NCBI RefSeq assembly: GCF_013388355.1
Contig: NZ_CP058246.1
Location: 3,658,001-3,722,000 of the forward strand
Direction: 5' to 3'
From: Flavobacterium sp. LPB0248
GTDB lineage: Bacteria; Bacteroidota; Bacteroidia; Flavobacteriales; Flavobacteriaceae
DNA: 64,000 nt
The first letter of the stretch is position 1. Each line of letters starts with the position of its first letter. Of this stretch, positions 1 to 8,102 are shown in pieces. Position numbers and translations under genes: made by a program. The notes under the pieces are model-generated. The model saw nothing but the letters and a program-made list of their open reading frames with translations. It was not told the origin of the DNA and did no database searches.

Positions 1-489
1 ACTGGCGAGATAAATATGATTGGCAATGGTCTTCTCAGAAAGATCCGTTATTTCTGCAATCTCCTTATAGCTAAGGTTTTCCAGTTTATGTAAAGTAAAT
101 ATTTTTTGCTGCTGTTCTGGAAGCTGACTAATGAAATTTTGAAGCTTTTCTTGTCTTTCTTCAAAAATTCCGAAATCTGTTTCTTCCTCAGGCACATCAA
201 CTTGAGCAGGATTAAGCTGTATTATTTTACTTTCTCTGTTGACGTGATTAATAATGATGTTTTTGCAGATAACAAATATCTGTTTGTCGAACAGCACCTC
301 TTCGTTAAGCAGTTCTCTTTTATTATATAATCTTATGAAAGTCTCTTGAACAAAATCTTCGGGGGTAAATACAGAAGAATTAAATCGTTTGGCAATATTT
401 ATAAGTTTATCGTAATAGTTGAAGTAGACTTCTTTGAAAGCTGCTTCATTACCTTTTTTTAAACTTAAAATAAATTTCTTATTGTCCAT
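1..489 (-). CDS. ECF-type RNA polymerase sigma-70 factor (3' end cut by window)
   Basis: The reverse strand reads from ATG at 489 to the window edge without a stop, giving 163 residues that begin MDNKKFILSLKKGNEAAF. The first half has the sigma region 2 pattern (EDFVQETFIRLYNKR), and the last 35 residues form a region 4 helix-turn-helix (LSYKEIAEITDLSEKTIANH) that would read the -35 element. Architecture and length fit the small ECF sigma factors expanded in Bacteroidota, often paired with a FecR-type anti-sigma factor and a TonB receptor. Such partners, if present, lie left of the window. The protein lacks only its extreme C-terminus. Family call is strong; target genes are unknown. Confidence 0.9.
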   Translation of the reverse strand, partial: MDNKKFILSLKKGNEAAFKEVYFNYYDKLINIAKRFNSSVFTPEDFVQETFIRLYNKRELLNEEVLFDKQIFVICKNIIINHVNRESKIIQLNPAQVDVPEEETDFGIFEERQEKLQNFISQLPEQQQKIFTLHKLENLSYKEIAEITDLSEKTIANHIYLAS

Positions 490-657
490 AACGAAAATAT
501 CGTGACTAGATTCCTAGTTCTAAACTCATTGGAGTCAATATTATTGTATTCAGAATTTGAGTAAACTCAAGTGAGAATGTAATAAGTTACAAAGAACCGT
601 AATTTAATTTTAGATTTGACGTTTTTGATTGATAAATGTTACAATTTAATTCAAATA

Positions 658-687
658 AAAACCCTTAAATGTTTTCATTCAAGGGTT
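658..687 (-). terminator. Intrinsic terminator after the amidotransferase gene
   Basis: AAACCCTT and AAGGGTTT arms form a hairpin whose reverse-strand copy is followed by a T-rich run. It lies 24 bp past the stop of the amidotransferase gene. Confidence 0.7.
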
Positions 688-710
688 TGTTTTATTGTAA
701 ATGAGAAATT

Positions 711-1427
711 CTAGCTTTTATAATCTGCGATAAGTTTATCAAGAAACTGAAATAATTTTTCATTCATTTCGGTATAATCATAGGAAAGAATTTCTTTTGG
801 ATTCTGAACAAATGGATGTTTTTTACTTTTAGCCAACAAATCAGTTTCACTTTCAATTAAAAGAGCAACTACTTCGGTTGTTAATTCCATGTGGCATTGA
901 AATCCGTAAACAAGATTGGAATACGAAACAATTTGAATGGGACAGACTTCGCTAAAAGCAAGGATTTCGCTTTCTTTTGTTAAGCCAGGCATGTCGTTGT
1001 GCCAGTGGCCAACGTTAAGACTTTTGCCAAAATGATTTACTTTTTCGTCTTTTAATCCGTTTTCGGTTAAAGTTATTGGAAATACGCCAATTTCTTTCTC
1101 TGGACTATGATCGAATTTTGCTCCTAAAGCTTCACCAATTAATTGAGAACCTAAACAAACGCCAACAACAGCTTTTTCTGCAGAAATACATTTTTGAATC
1201 AAATTAATTTCAGCTTTAGAATTAAAATGCGGACATTCTTCGAGAGTTGTATTTGGGCTTTGAGGTCCGCCCATTACAATAAGCATGTCGATAAATTCAA
1301 CAGAATCGGGGAGTGTTTCATTTTTAAAAACTTTCGAAAAAGATATTTTATAATTTCTATTTTCTGCCCAATTTAGATATGCGCCTGGAGCCTCATATGT
1401 TTCGTGCTGTACTATATGTATATTCAT
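711..1427 (-). CDS. Class I glutamine amidotransferase-like protein
   Basis: A 238-residue cytoplasmic protein with the class I glutamine amidotransferase fold. The nucleophile elbow GVCLGSQ places Cys91, and QCHMELT supplies His179 and Glu181, so the Cys-His-Glu triad is complete. An early MGGPQSP motif (52-58) matches the oxyanion region of GMP-synthase-like stand-alone amidotransferases. These hydrolyse glutamine or related gamma-glutamyl compounds; the acceptor here is unknown. No synthase subunit is adjacent, and the upstream neighbours (GNAT, MocR regulator) run the same way after a roughly 70-bp gap, so co-transcription is possible. The C-terminal 50 residues are helical and not diagnostic. 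Confidence 0.85.
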   Translation of the reverse strand: MNIHIVQHETYEAPGAYLNWAENRNYKISFSKVFKNETLPDSVEFIDMLIVMGGPQSPNTTLEECPHFNSKAEINLIQKCISAEKAVVGVCLGSQLIGEALGAKFDHSPEKEIGVFPITLTENGLKDEKVNHFGKSLNVGHWHNDMPGLTKESEILAFSEVCPIQIVSYSNLVYGFQCHMELTTEVVALLIESETDLLAKSKKHPFVQNPKEILSYDYTEMNEKLFQFLDKLIADYKS

Positions 1428-1496
1428 TCTTTTTGGAATTTACCGCAAATTTATTTGAGATCAAAAAAGTTTCAATAGTCCACTTTTTTTATAAAG

Positions 1497-1991
1497 TCAT
1501 AGTCCAGTTTCGGAATTAAGTATAAGCATCATCTGAATATCTACTCTATTGTAAGACGAAGAAAGACCTTCTACTTCTTTAAAACCTAATTTTTCATACA
1601 GTTTAATTGCGGGTTTCAGTTTGGTGTTGCTTTCCAGATAAACTTTTGACGCGCCTTTTTCAGTAGCCCATTTTATTGCCGATTTAGCCAATAATAATCC
1701 AACACCTTTTCCTTGCGCTTTCGGACTTACAGCCATTTTTGCCAATTCGTAATCGTAGTTTTTTCCATCACTTTTAATTAAAGCACAAACGCCTAAAACT
1801 TCATTGTCTAAGATTGCAGAAAATATTTCACCGCCTTTGTTTATAATATATTCTTCGGCATGATCGAGCGCTTTTACATCATTAGGTTCAACCTCGAAAT
1901 AAGTTGAAATCCATTCTATATTTAAATCCTTAAAACTTTTTAGATATTTGGGTTTGTAAGTTGTTATTTCTACTTGATCTTTATTCTTCAT
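1497..1991 (-). CDS. GNAT family N-acetyltransferase
   Basis: A 164-residue GNAT acetyltransferase. Motif A reads MAVSPKAQGKGVGLLLAKSA, with the acetyl-CoA pyrophosphate loop Q93-GKGVG98. The C-terminal part has the usual NTKLKPAIKLYEKLGF segment. It transfers acetyl from acetyl-CoA to an unidentified amine. The start codon lies 7 bp after the stop of the MocR-type regulator upstream on the same strand, so the two are almost certainly co-transcribed. This pairing suggests the acetyltransferase acts on an amino acid or amine sensed by the regulator, which is inference. Confidence 0.88.
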   Translation of the reverse strand: MKNKDQVEITTYKPKYLKSFKDLNIEWISTYFEVEPNDVKALDHAEEYIINKGGEIFSAILDNEVLGVCALIKSDGKNYDYELAKMAVSPKAQGKGVGLLLAKSAIKWATEKGASKVYLESNTKLKPAIKLYEKLGFKEVEGLSSSYNRVDIQMMLILNSETGL

Positions 1992-1998
1992 AATGCTG

Positions 1999-3417
1999 TT
2001 AAATACTGTTTTTTATCATTCTGCCCAATTTCTCCAAATCAGAATCTACGCGTTCATTCCATTCTAAAACATAGGTTAATCGCATGCAGTTGTTGTATTG
2101 ATTGTACTGTGAAAAAATTCTTCCCGGCGCAAAGACAATTTTTTGGGCTAGGGCAGTATTGTATAATTCTGTTGTAGAAATTCTTTCATCTAATTCTAGC
2201 CATAACATAAAACCGCCTTTTGGTTGTGCTATTTTAGTGTTATCCGGAAAATAGGATTCGACAGCTCTGTTAATTTGGAGATAATTAGCATAAAGTTTAT
2301 TTCTAAATGTTTTAAGATGATGATCGTAACGTCCGTGTTCTAAGAAATCTGCAATGACATCTGAATATAAAGAGGAATTACAAACCGTTTGAACCAACTT
2401 TTGACGTATAATTTTATCTTTAAATTTTCCAGGAGCAATCCATCCAACACGATAACCTGGTGCGAGAGTTTTAGAAACAGATCCGATCCACAAAACCAAA
2501 CCAGCTTCGTCATAAAATTTACAAGGTTTCGGGCGCTCTGAACCAAAGTAAAGATTACCGTAAATATCGTCTTCAATTAATGGAATGTTGTACTGAGTAA
2601 TTAGTCTTACCAATTCTTGTTTGTTTTCATCGGGCATTTGAAAACCCATCGGGTTATTAAAATTAGTGACGAAACAACAGGCTTTTATCTCTGGCAATAC
2701 TTTTTTTAAAGCGTCGAGATCTATTCCGTACAAAGGATGGGTTGGAATTTCGACAGCTTTTAAACCTAATGCCTTAATGGCTTGAAGTATTCCAAAATAG
2801 GCAGGACTTTCTACAGCAACGCTATCTCCAGGAGATGTCGTGGCCATAAGCGCATTGTACATGGCGTGCATAGCACCAGAAGTAATTACAAGATCATCTT
2901 CTGTAATTTTTCCTTCCATGACCAATGCCCATTTGGCAATTGCACGTCGAAGTTCTTCGGATCCCTGAACAGGTTCGTAGGCCGTGCCTGCATCACCTCT
3001 ATTGCGAACAGCATTGATGATTCCTTTGTTAAGTTTGGCGACTGGAAGGAAATTTTTCCCCGGTAATCCCAGTGCAAATTGTGTTACATCGGTTTGATTG
3101 ATGGTGCCAAAAACTTTATCAATAAGCTCCTCGGGTGTGTTTTCTGTTTCATGATTGTCAATACTTGCAATTGTTGGGAGTCCCTTTGTGCGCTGTGAAC
3201 TCTTACTCACATAATATCCTGTTTTTGGACGCGACTCTATGAGTGAACGGCTTTCCAGTTCTAAATATGCCTGCTTAATGGTGTTTAAACTAACATTATA
3301 CAATTTTTGTGCGCTTCGTACTGAAGGCAATTTGTCGCCAAGCATCAGAGTTTCGGTGTGAATCTGGTCTTCAATGATTTTGGCAATTTTAAGGTATAAT
3401 GTTTCTCTGTTTTTCAT
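1999..3417 (-). CDS. MocR/PdxR-type GntR regulator with aminotransferase domain
   Basis: A 472-residue fusion of an N-terminal GntR winged helix (about 1-75, with LPSVRSAQKLYNVSLNTIKQAY) to a fold-type I aminotransferase domain (about 110-470). The PLP lysine is Lys316 in GSVSKTLAPG; the NFNNPMG motif (252-258) and EDDIYG (282-287) supply other cofactor contacts. MocR proteins bind PLP or a PLP-amino acid adduct and control nearby genes, including pdxST and GABA genes in characterised members. No vitamin B6 gene lies here, so the target is probably the GNAT gene 7 bp downstream and/or its own promoter. It could retain transaminase activity. Confidence 0.9.
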   Translation of the reverse strand: MKNRETLYLKIAKIIEDQIHTETLMLGDKLPSVRSAQKLYNVSLNTIKQAYLELESRSLIESRPKTGYYVSKSSQRTKGLPTIASIDNHETENTPEELIDKVFGTINQTDVTQFALGLPGKNFLPVAKLNKGIINAVRNRGDAGTAYEPVQGSEELRRAIAKWALVMEGKITEDDLVITSGAMHAMYNALMATTSPGDSVAVESPAYFGILQAIKALGLKAVEIPTHPLYGIDLDALKKVLPEIKACCFVTNFNNPMGFQMPDENKQELVRLITQYNIPLIEDDIYGNLYFGSERPKPCKFYDEAGLVLWIGSVSKTLAPGYRVGWIAPGKFKDKIIRQKLVQTVCNSSLYSDVIADFLEHGRYDHHLKTFRNKLYANYLQINRAVESYFPDNTKIAQPKGGFMLWLELDERISTTELYNTALAQKIVFAPGRIFSQYNQYNNCMRLTYVLEWNERVDSDLEKLGRMIKNSI

Positions 3418-3438
3418 TTTTTACTTTTTCTTAAGTAT

Positions 3439-3807
3439 TTAAAAGCTGAGGCAATGAACAAAATGCTCAGTACTTTGTTTGAGCTGTGCCGCATTGTAGA
3501 AATTGGCACTTCTTTTTTTCTTTAGAAATTTTTTGATGTAGTCATTAAATGCTGTTATGTTTTCATTTGTTAAACTTCCGTCATCATAAATTTTAAATTC
3601 AATTTCATTGCTTTGATTTAAAATTAAACTGGCAAACGCATTTATATTATTGTCTTTTTTGCAGAGAAGAAAAGGGATGCCAAAAAGCATTTTATCTTCG
3701 GCTTTTTCATGCATATTTTGAATGAAAATGTTTTGTAAAATCTCCATATCAAATATATAAACTTCTCTAAACGTTATTCTTTCCTGCGTTACTGCTTTAG
3801 ATTCCAT
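3439..3807 (-). CDS. Hypothetical protein, small, upstream of the MocR regulator
   Basis: A 122-residue open frame (127 if started at 3822) with no family I recognise. The start at 3807 (MESKAVTQERITF) is preferred because the five upstream residues come from an A-rich leader. It has alternating hydrophobic strands and a basic helix (KKFLKKKRS) near residue 100, with no signal peptide or membrane segment. It ends 21 bp before the MocR gene on the same strand, so it may be the first gene of a three-gene unit with MocR and GNAT. The fold might be a degenerate acetyltransferase-like alpha/beta domain, but no motif proves it. Confidence 0.6.
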   Translation of the reverse strand: MESKAVTQERITFREVYIFDMEILQNIFIQNMHEKAEDKMLFGIPFLLCKKDNNINAFASLILNQSNEIEFKIYDDGSLTNENITAFNDYIKKFLKKKRSANFYNAAQLKQSTEHFVHCLSF

Positions 3808-3974
3808 ATCTTTTTTTAGCAAAATTATTGCTATTAAAAATTTGGGTACAGATACAGTAAATGCTTTTTTTACGGATACAGATTAAAAGTAATGTTTTTA
3901 TTTGAATCGGTAAAAAATGTCTGCAGGCTTTTACAGCAGGATAAATTAATTGGTAATTACAGTTGGATTTGAAG

Positions 3975-4574
3975 CTATTTTATCCATCCTGTTTTTCTTC
4001 TCCATTCAAGTGCTTCTTGTTTTCGTTTTTCGAAATCTTCAGGAGGTAATTGATTTTCTTGTAGTATTCGATTTCGAATAATTTCGGTTTGTTCTTCCAG
4101 AGAGTTTAGTCCAATAGATTGTCTTCTTTGATTTACCATTTGTAAGTCATCGAATAAATTTGGACTTAAATTTCCTTTTTCATCCCAATCAAATTGAGTT
4201 CCATAGAGTTGTGGATTTCCTTCCAAGACGGCTATTCTATCTTTTAAATAGGCAAGATTAATAGGGTCTGCTTGGTTTTCTTTGACTGCATTTTGCAATT
4301 GCTTTGCACATCGTTTCATGAAATCTGGAGATCCAATAGAATGTTGTATGATTAGCCAAGCAGCTTCGCTTGCTTCTTTTCCAACTTTATCAATCGTAGG
4401 ATAGCCGATTGTGTTTATGATTTCATTTAAGATTATTGCATTTTGTTTATGCAGCTTTTCCATTTCTTCATCATATCCTTCAAAAAGTTTTTTGTTTTCA
4501 ATAAGCTTGTTTCTCAATTTGAGATCAGCATTTTTCAACTCAATTATTCTTTCGGAAATGATTTTGTTATCCAT
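3975..4574 (-). CDS. DUF6624-like hypothetical protein
   Basis: A 199-residue soluble protein. The core contains GYPTIDKVGKEASEAAWLII, an RCAKQLQNAV helix, and LAYLKDRIAVLEGNPQLYGT, a block pattern I associate with DUF6624, a family of unknown function common in Bacteroidota and Streptomyces. The N-terminal 50 residues form a charged helix. There is no signal peptide. It stands alone between small orphan genes on the same strand. Family name is from memory of the motif pattern; function is unknown. Confidence 0.7.
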   Translation of the reverse strand: MDNKIISERIIELKNADLKLRNKLIENKKLFEGYDEEMEKLHKQNAIILNEIINTIGYPTIDKVGKEASEAAWLIIQHSIGSPDFMKRCAKQLQNAVKENQADPINLAYLKDRIAVLEGNPQLYGTQFDWDEKGNLSPNLFDDLQMVNQRRQSIGLNSLEEQTEIIRNRILQENQLPPEDFEKRKQEALEWRRKTGWIK

Positions 4575-4641
4575 TTGATATTGGTTAAAAGAATTAACTA
4601 GAAATGGTTTTTAATTTACAAAAGATGGTCTGTAGATAAAA

Positions 4642-4899
4642 TTAATTATCCTCCTTTTCCAAATCTGCAGCAGAGATCTGATCTAATATATTAGTTTGAT
4701 TTGGCGAAATGTAGTTTTTGTTTTCTGTAACCTGTTCCTTTTTAAAAAGAAGGTCGAGTGCATTGTAAAGCTTTAATAAAACATCTTTGTCTTCTTTGGC
4801 AATATCTAAAGCGGTGTTGAAATTAAAAACATAATTGTTAGAATTACGTACTTCTACTTTGATTGTTTTAGATGTGATCTTAAATTTTACTATATCCAT
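4642..4899 (-). CDS. Hypothetical protein, 85 residues
   Basis: A short acidic protein, beta-rich in the first 30 residues (VKFKITSKTIKVEVRNSNNY) and helical later (DKDVLLKLYNALDLLF), ending in an acidic tail. I recognise no family. It sits 67 bp upstream of the DUF6624-like gene on the same strand. The translation shows normal composition for this genome and no overlapping gene, so it is probably real. Confidence 0.5.
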   Translation of the reverse strand: MDIVKFKITSKTIKVEVRNSNNYVFNFNTALDIAKEDKDVLLKLYNALDLLFKKEQVTENKNYISPNQTNILDQISAADLEKEDN

Positions 4900-4970
4900 A
4901 TGTTATAAAATTACCACTGCAAAATAACTATTTTAATAGCAGTTTTTATGGTTATTTTTAGATTTTTTAA

Positions 4971-5381
4971 TTATAAAGATTTTTTATTTTCTTCTTTTAA
5001 TTTAAGCAGTACATCCATTGCCTTAAGAGCGTCTTTTTCATCAACAAATATGTGGTCATGTAAATAAGCAGCGACTACATTGCAACTGATATTGGCATTT
5101 CCTAATGCTTGAGAAAATGCAGCGGTCAAACCAACAGCGGCTAAAGAAGAATGAACTTCCAATGTAATCCAAGAAGCAATATAAGAGAAAGTAAGATTTA
5201 GCTCTTCTGCAAAGTGTTTTTCTAATACTAAAGTGATTCCTTCTTTTTCTTTAAATAGAAACAAAATCTTTGAAAAAGGAATCTGATCTAGAGCATCAAC
5301 TTTTGTAAAAACATATTTCCCTTCATTAAGAACAGGATTAAGATTCTTTAAAATAGTACTTAAATTAATTTCTCCTTCCAT
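4971..5381 (-). CDS. ACT domain-containing protein (CASTOR/DUF2241-like)
   Basis: A 136-residue cytoplasmic protein. The second half has the tandem ACT pattern WITLEVHSSLAAVGLTAAFS followed by LGNANISCNVVAAYLHDHIF, characteristic of small ACT proteins related to DUF2241. ACT domains bind amino acids; no enzyme domain is attached, so it may act as a stand-alone sensor or regulatory subunit. It lies directly downstream of tRNA-Met on the same strand, separated by a terminator, so it is probably transcribed on its own. Ligand unknown. Confidence 0.8.
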   Translation of the reverse strand: MEGEINLSTILKNLNPVLNEGKYVFTKVDALDQIPFSKILFLFKEKEGITLVLEKHFAEELNLTFSYIASWITLEVHSSLAAVGLTAAFSQALGNANISCNVVAAYLHDHIFVDEKDALKAMDVLLKLKEENKKSL

Positions 5382-5413
5382 AAAATTAGGGCTGTTTTTT
5401 ATTTAAAAATAAT

Positions 5414-5447
5414 AAAAAACCCTTAAACATTTCTGTCTAAGGGTTTT
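5414..5447 (-). terminator. Terminator downstream of tRNA-Met
   Basis: AAACCCTTA and TAAGGGTTT arms with a 12-base loop lie just past the tRNA 3' end. The reverse-strand copy ends in a T run. The A/T tracts on both sides would let it work in either direction. Confidence 0.7.
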
Positions 5448-5456
5448 ACCTTCTAG

Positions 5457-5530
5457 TAGCGAGGACGGGAGTTGAACCCGTGACCTCAGGGTTATGAATC
5501 CTGCGCTCTAACCAACTGAGCTACCTCGCC
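5457..5530 (-). tRNA. tRNA-Met (anticodon CAT)
   Basis: The reverse strand folds as a complete tRNA: acceptor GGCGAGG pairs with CCTCGCT (G-U at the first pair), the D arm reads GCTC...GAGC, the anticodon loop TTCATAA gives CAT (5494-5496), and the T arm ACGGG-TTCAACT-CCCGT is perfect. Length is 74 bases with discriminator A. CCA is not encoded. The elongator Met identity is preferred over the lysidine-modified Ile tRNA because the acceptor and anticodon stem resemble bacteroidetal Met tRNAs. Confidence 0.93.
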
Positions 5531-5680
5531 TGGACTGCTATCATGAATTCCTGATTGCGGGTGCAAAGATATAAATATTATTAAAGCATACAAGCATAAA
5601 ATGAAGAAAAAAAAATATTTTTAAAAATGCATTGTTTTTGGACATATATTCTTATATTTCGAAAAAATTAAAAGTAGCAC

Positions 5681-6073
5681 ATGGATTCAAAAATACGTTA
5701 CGAAATCGAGTTTCCGATCAATTCTTCGCCGCAATTATTGTATCAATATATATCAACTCCGTCAGGTTTACAAGAATGGTTTGCTGACAATGTTAATTCA
5801 AGAGGTGAGTTTTTTACCTTTATGTGGAATGATTCACAAGAAAAAGCACGTCTGGCTTCAAAAAAATCTGGAGAAAAAGTAAAATTTAAATGGGTTGATG
5901 ACAGCAGTAAGGATACTGAGTACTTTTTTGAACTTCATATTTTAGTTGATGAATTGACTAAAGATGTATCTCTTATGGTAGTTGATTTTGCCGATAAAGA
6001 TGAATTGGGTGAGGCTAAACAATTGTGGGAGAATCAAATCTCAGATCTAAAACATCTTATAGGATCTGTTTAG
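5681..6073 (+). CDS. START-like (SRPBCC/AHSA1-type) domain protein
   Basis: A 130-residue protein. The pattern YEIEFPINSSPQLLYQYIST, then GLQEWFADNV, then VKFKW and a C-terminal helix LWENQISDLKHLI is typical of the helix-grip START/AHSA1 fold that binds hydrophobic ligands or HSP90-like clients. No signal peptide, so cytoplasmic. It is followed after about 20 bp by a promoter and hairpin that insulate the downstream class-IV aminotransferase gene. The gene is widespread in flavobacteria; ligand unknown. Confidence 0.85.
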   Translation: MDSKIRYEIEFPINSSPQLLYQYISTPSGLQEWFADNVNSRGEFFTFMWNDSQEKARLASKKSGEKVKFKWVDDSSKDTEYFFELHILVDELTKDVSLMVVDFADKDELGEAKQLWENQISDLKHLIGSV

Positions 6074-6093
6074 TAAAAGTCTATTTTATACCT

Positions 6094-6127
6094 TATATTT
6101 GCCCTGAACAAAATTCAGGGTTTTTTT
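6094..6127 (+). promoter_or_regulatory. Promoter -7 box fused to a terminator hairpin
   Basis: TATATTTG (6094-6101) matches the TAnnTTTG -7 element. It is immediately followed by CCCTGAA (6102-6108), a short loop, TTCAGGG (6114-6120) and seven T (6121-6127), directly before the ATG at 6128. Transcripts arriving from the START gene should terminate here. Those starting about 6-8 bases after the -7 box would lack the left arm and escape. No convincing TTG -33 box is visible. Confidence 0.55.
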
Positions 6128-6964
6128 ATGATTAATTTTAACGGAAATATAGCGAAGGAAGATAATATACTAACTCTAAACCGCGCTTTTTTGTATGGTG
6201 ACGGAATATTCGAAACAGTAAAAATTGTCAACGGAAAAATCTTGTTCCTTGAAGATCATTATTTTAGATTAATGGCTTCAATGCGTGTAGTTAGAATGAC
6301 GATTCCTATGGATTTTACAATGGAATATTTTGAAGAGCAAATTCTTAATTTGGTTAATCAATTAAATATTGCTTCTTCAGCACGTGCAAGGATTACTGTT
6401 TTCAGAAATGATGGCGGTTTGTATCTTCCAAAAAGCAATGATATTTCATTCTTAATCAACGCGATTTCTCTTGGAAATAAAGCCTACAGTATAAATACAA
6501 ACGAATACGAAGTAGATTTGTATAAAGACTTCTATGTGACAAAACAATTGTTATCATCTCTTAAAACAACAAATAAGATGATCAATATTACAGGAAGTAT
6601 TTATGCGAGTGAAAATGATCTTGCAAATTGTATTTTACTGAATGATAGTAAAAATGTTGTAGAAGCACTTCAGGGGAATATTTTTATGGTAACGGGTAAC
6701 AAGCTTATTACACCTCCAGTTTCAGAAGGTGCTTTAAACGGAATTATGCGCAAGCAAATTTTAGCATTGGCTAAAAAAGTTGAAGGCATAGAAGTTGTAG
6801 AAGATATAATTTCGCCTTTTGATCTTCAAAAAGCAGACGAATTATTTCTAACTAATGTAATCACGGGAATACAGCCGATAACTAAATATCGAAAAAAGGA
6901 GTTTACAACAAATCTGGCTCATTTATTAGTGCAGCGACTAAACGAATCCATTTCTGAAAATTAA
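6128..6964 (+). CDS. Aminotransferase class IV (ADC lyase / BCAT-like)
   Basis: A 278-residue PLP enzyme of fold type IV. YGDGIFETVK (23-32) and LKTTNK with Lys146 as the Schiff-base lysine identify the family, and a late FLTNVITGIQPI segment gives the phosphate-binding region. Members include branched-chain aminotransferase, D-amino acid transaminase and 4-amino-4-deoxychorismate lyase (PabC). The short length and lack of the BCAT arginine motifs favour a PabC-like role in folate synthesis, but substrate cannot be fixed from sequence. Its stop codon shares the bases TTAA with the stop of the convergent yqgE gene. Confidence 0.85.
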   Translation: MINFNGNIAKEDNILTLNRAFLYGDGIFETVKIVNGKILFLEDHYFRLMASMRVVRMTIPMDFTMEYFEEQILNLVNQLNIASSARARITVFRNDGGLYLPKSNDISFLINAISLGNKAYSINTNEYEVDLYKDFYVTKQLLSSLKTTNKMINITGSIYASENDLANCILLNDSKNVVEALQGNIFMVTGNKLITPPVSEGALNGIMRKQILALAKKVEGIEVVEDIISPFDLQKADELFLTNVITGIQPITKYRKKEFTTNLAHLLVQRLNESISEN

Positions 6965-7521
6965 TTCAGATATGGATTTTCTGGTGCATTAGACCAAATA
7001 AGATAATCACCGCCAAGCTCAATAATCTGCTCTTTCCAAAAATGGGTAGTCGATTTTCCGATAATTTTATTTTTGTAATTATTATCAGCAATAATCCAAG
7101 AGTTTCCTTGCATCTCATTCTCAAGCTGATTTTCTTCCCAACCAGTGTAGCCTAAGAAAAAACGAATATTATTTTTACTAATAGATCCGTTGTTTATTAA
7201 GTCTTTGGTTGACTCAAAATCACCACCCCAATAAATCCCGTTTGAAATCTCAACACTATTTGGGATCAACTCAGGAATATTGTGAATAAAATAAAGGTTG
7301 TCTTGTTCTACAGGGCCGCCGTTATATATCTTAAAGTTAGCATCAATCTCAGGGATTAAGTCATTAATGGTATATTTTAATGGCTTATTAATTATAAAAC
7401 CTATTGATCCTTCTTTGTTATGGTCTGCTAATAAAATTACCGATCTGTTAAAAGATAAATCTCCAATTATTGAAGGCTCGGCAATAAGCAGGTGTCCTTT
7501 TTTTAATTTTTCTGAAATCAT
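6961..7521 (-). CDS. YqgE/AlgH family protein
   Basis: A 186-residue protein if started at ATG 7521 (MISEKLKKGHLLIAEPSI), the usual bacteroidetal start; an upstream in-frame ATG at 7590 would add 23 poorly conserved residues. GHLLIAEPSI, FNRSVILLADH and GSIGFIINKPL are the family signature, followed by GGPVEQDNLYFIH and FLGYTGWEENQLENEM. YqgE/AlgH proteins are cytoplasmic, of uncertain function, tied to alginate regulation in Pseudomonas. The gene converges on the class-IV aminotransferase with a 4-bp overlap of stops. Confidence 0.92.
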   Translation of the reverse strand: MISEKLKKGHLLIAEPSIIGDLSFNRSVILLADHNKEGSIGFIINKPLKYTINDLIPEIDANFKIYNGGPVEQDNLYFIHNIPELIPNSVEISNGIYWGGDFESTKDLINNGSISKNNIRFFLGYTGWEENQLENEMQGNSWIIADNNYKNKIIGKSTTHFWKEQIIELGGDYLIWSNAPENPYLN

Positions 7522-7590
7522 ACGGTTACAATTTTTATTAAATTTAATCATAAAAAAATTAAAATCACAAAAAAAATCGTTAAACCGCAT

Positions 7591-7617
7591 AAAAAAACCT
7601 TCCAGAAGGAAGGTTTT
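7591..7617 (-). terminator. Terminator of the HU gene
   Basis: AACCTTCC and GGAAGGTT arms with a 4-base loop, followed on the reverse strand by seven T. It lies 32 bp past the HU stop. Confidence 0.8.
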
Positions 7618-7649
7618 AATTATATTATAAGTTTAGAGAACTTTCTTAC

Positions 7650-7922
7650 TTAGTTCACTGCACCTTCTAATTCAGCACCAGCTTTAAATTTTACAACGTT
7701 TTTAGCTGCGATTTTGATAGTTTTTCCTGTTTGAGGGTTTCTACCGTCTCTAGCAGCTCTAGAAGATACTGACCATGATCCGAAACCTACTAATGAAACT
7801 CTTCCTCCTTTTTTCAAAGTAGTTCCTACATTACCTAAAAAAGACTCCAAAGCTAATTTAGCCGCAGCTTTTGTAATTCCTGCATCAGCAGCGATAGCAT
7901 CGATTAATTCTGATTTGTTCAT
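7650..7922 (-). CDS. HU family DNA-binding protein
   Basis: A 90-residue histone-like protein. MNKSELIDAIAADAGITKAA is the helical dimerisation part, GRVSLVGFGSW the beta saddle, and GRNPQTGKTIKIAAKNVVKF the DNA-binding arm with the conserved Asn-Pro that intercalates. HU bends and compacts DNA and helps replication and repair. It has its own strong promoter (TTG-N19-TAAATTTG) and terminator, so it is monocistronic. Confidence 0.97.
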   Translation of the reverse strand: MNKSELIDAIAADAGITKAAAKLALESFLGNVGTTLKKGGRVSLVGFGSWSVSSRAARDGRNPQTGKTIKIAAKNVVKFKAGAELEGAVN

Positions 7923-7966
7923 AATAATTAGTTATTAATTGTTGGTTAAAAAAAATTGTTAATACA

Positions 7967-7996
7967 CAAATTTAGTAGGAAATCCGTTGCGTGCAA
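7967..7996 (-). promoter_or_regulatory. Promoter of the HU gene
   Basis: On the reverse strand TTG (7994-7996) is followed by 19 bases and a perfect TAAATTTG (7967-7974), matching the flavobacterial TTG-N17-23-TAnnTTTG consensus. It lies about 45 bp upstream of the HU start. Confidence 0.8.
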
Positions 7997-8102
7997 GTGT
8001 TTTCTTTATTTTTAGCAAAAATTGTTAATAACTTGCTTTTTTTGTTCATAAAGAGTGTTGTTTATCGATGAAAAACAAGTACAAACCCCTGTTTTACTGA
8101 CC

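Noticed and set aside
106..330. 74-codon frame on the plus strand at the left edge
   Set aside because: It is fully antisense to the sigma factor gene, which has clear region 2 and region 4 motifs.
5457..5530. tRNA-Met as an integration site for an element
   Set aside because: No integrase, direct repeat of the tRNA 3' end or foreign genes adjoin it.
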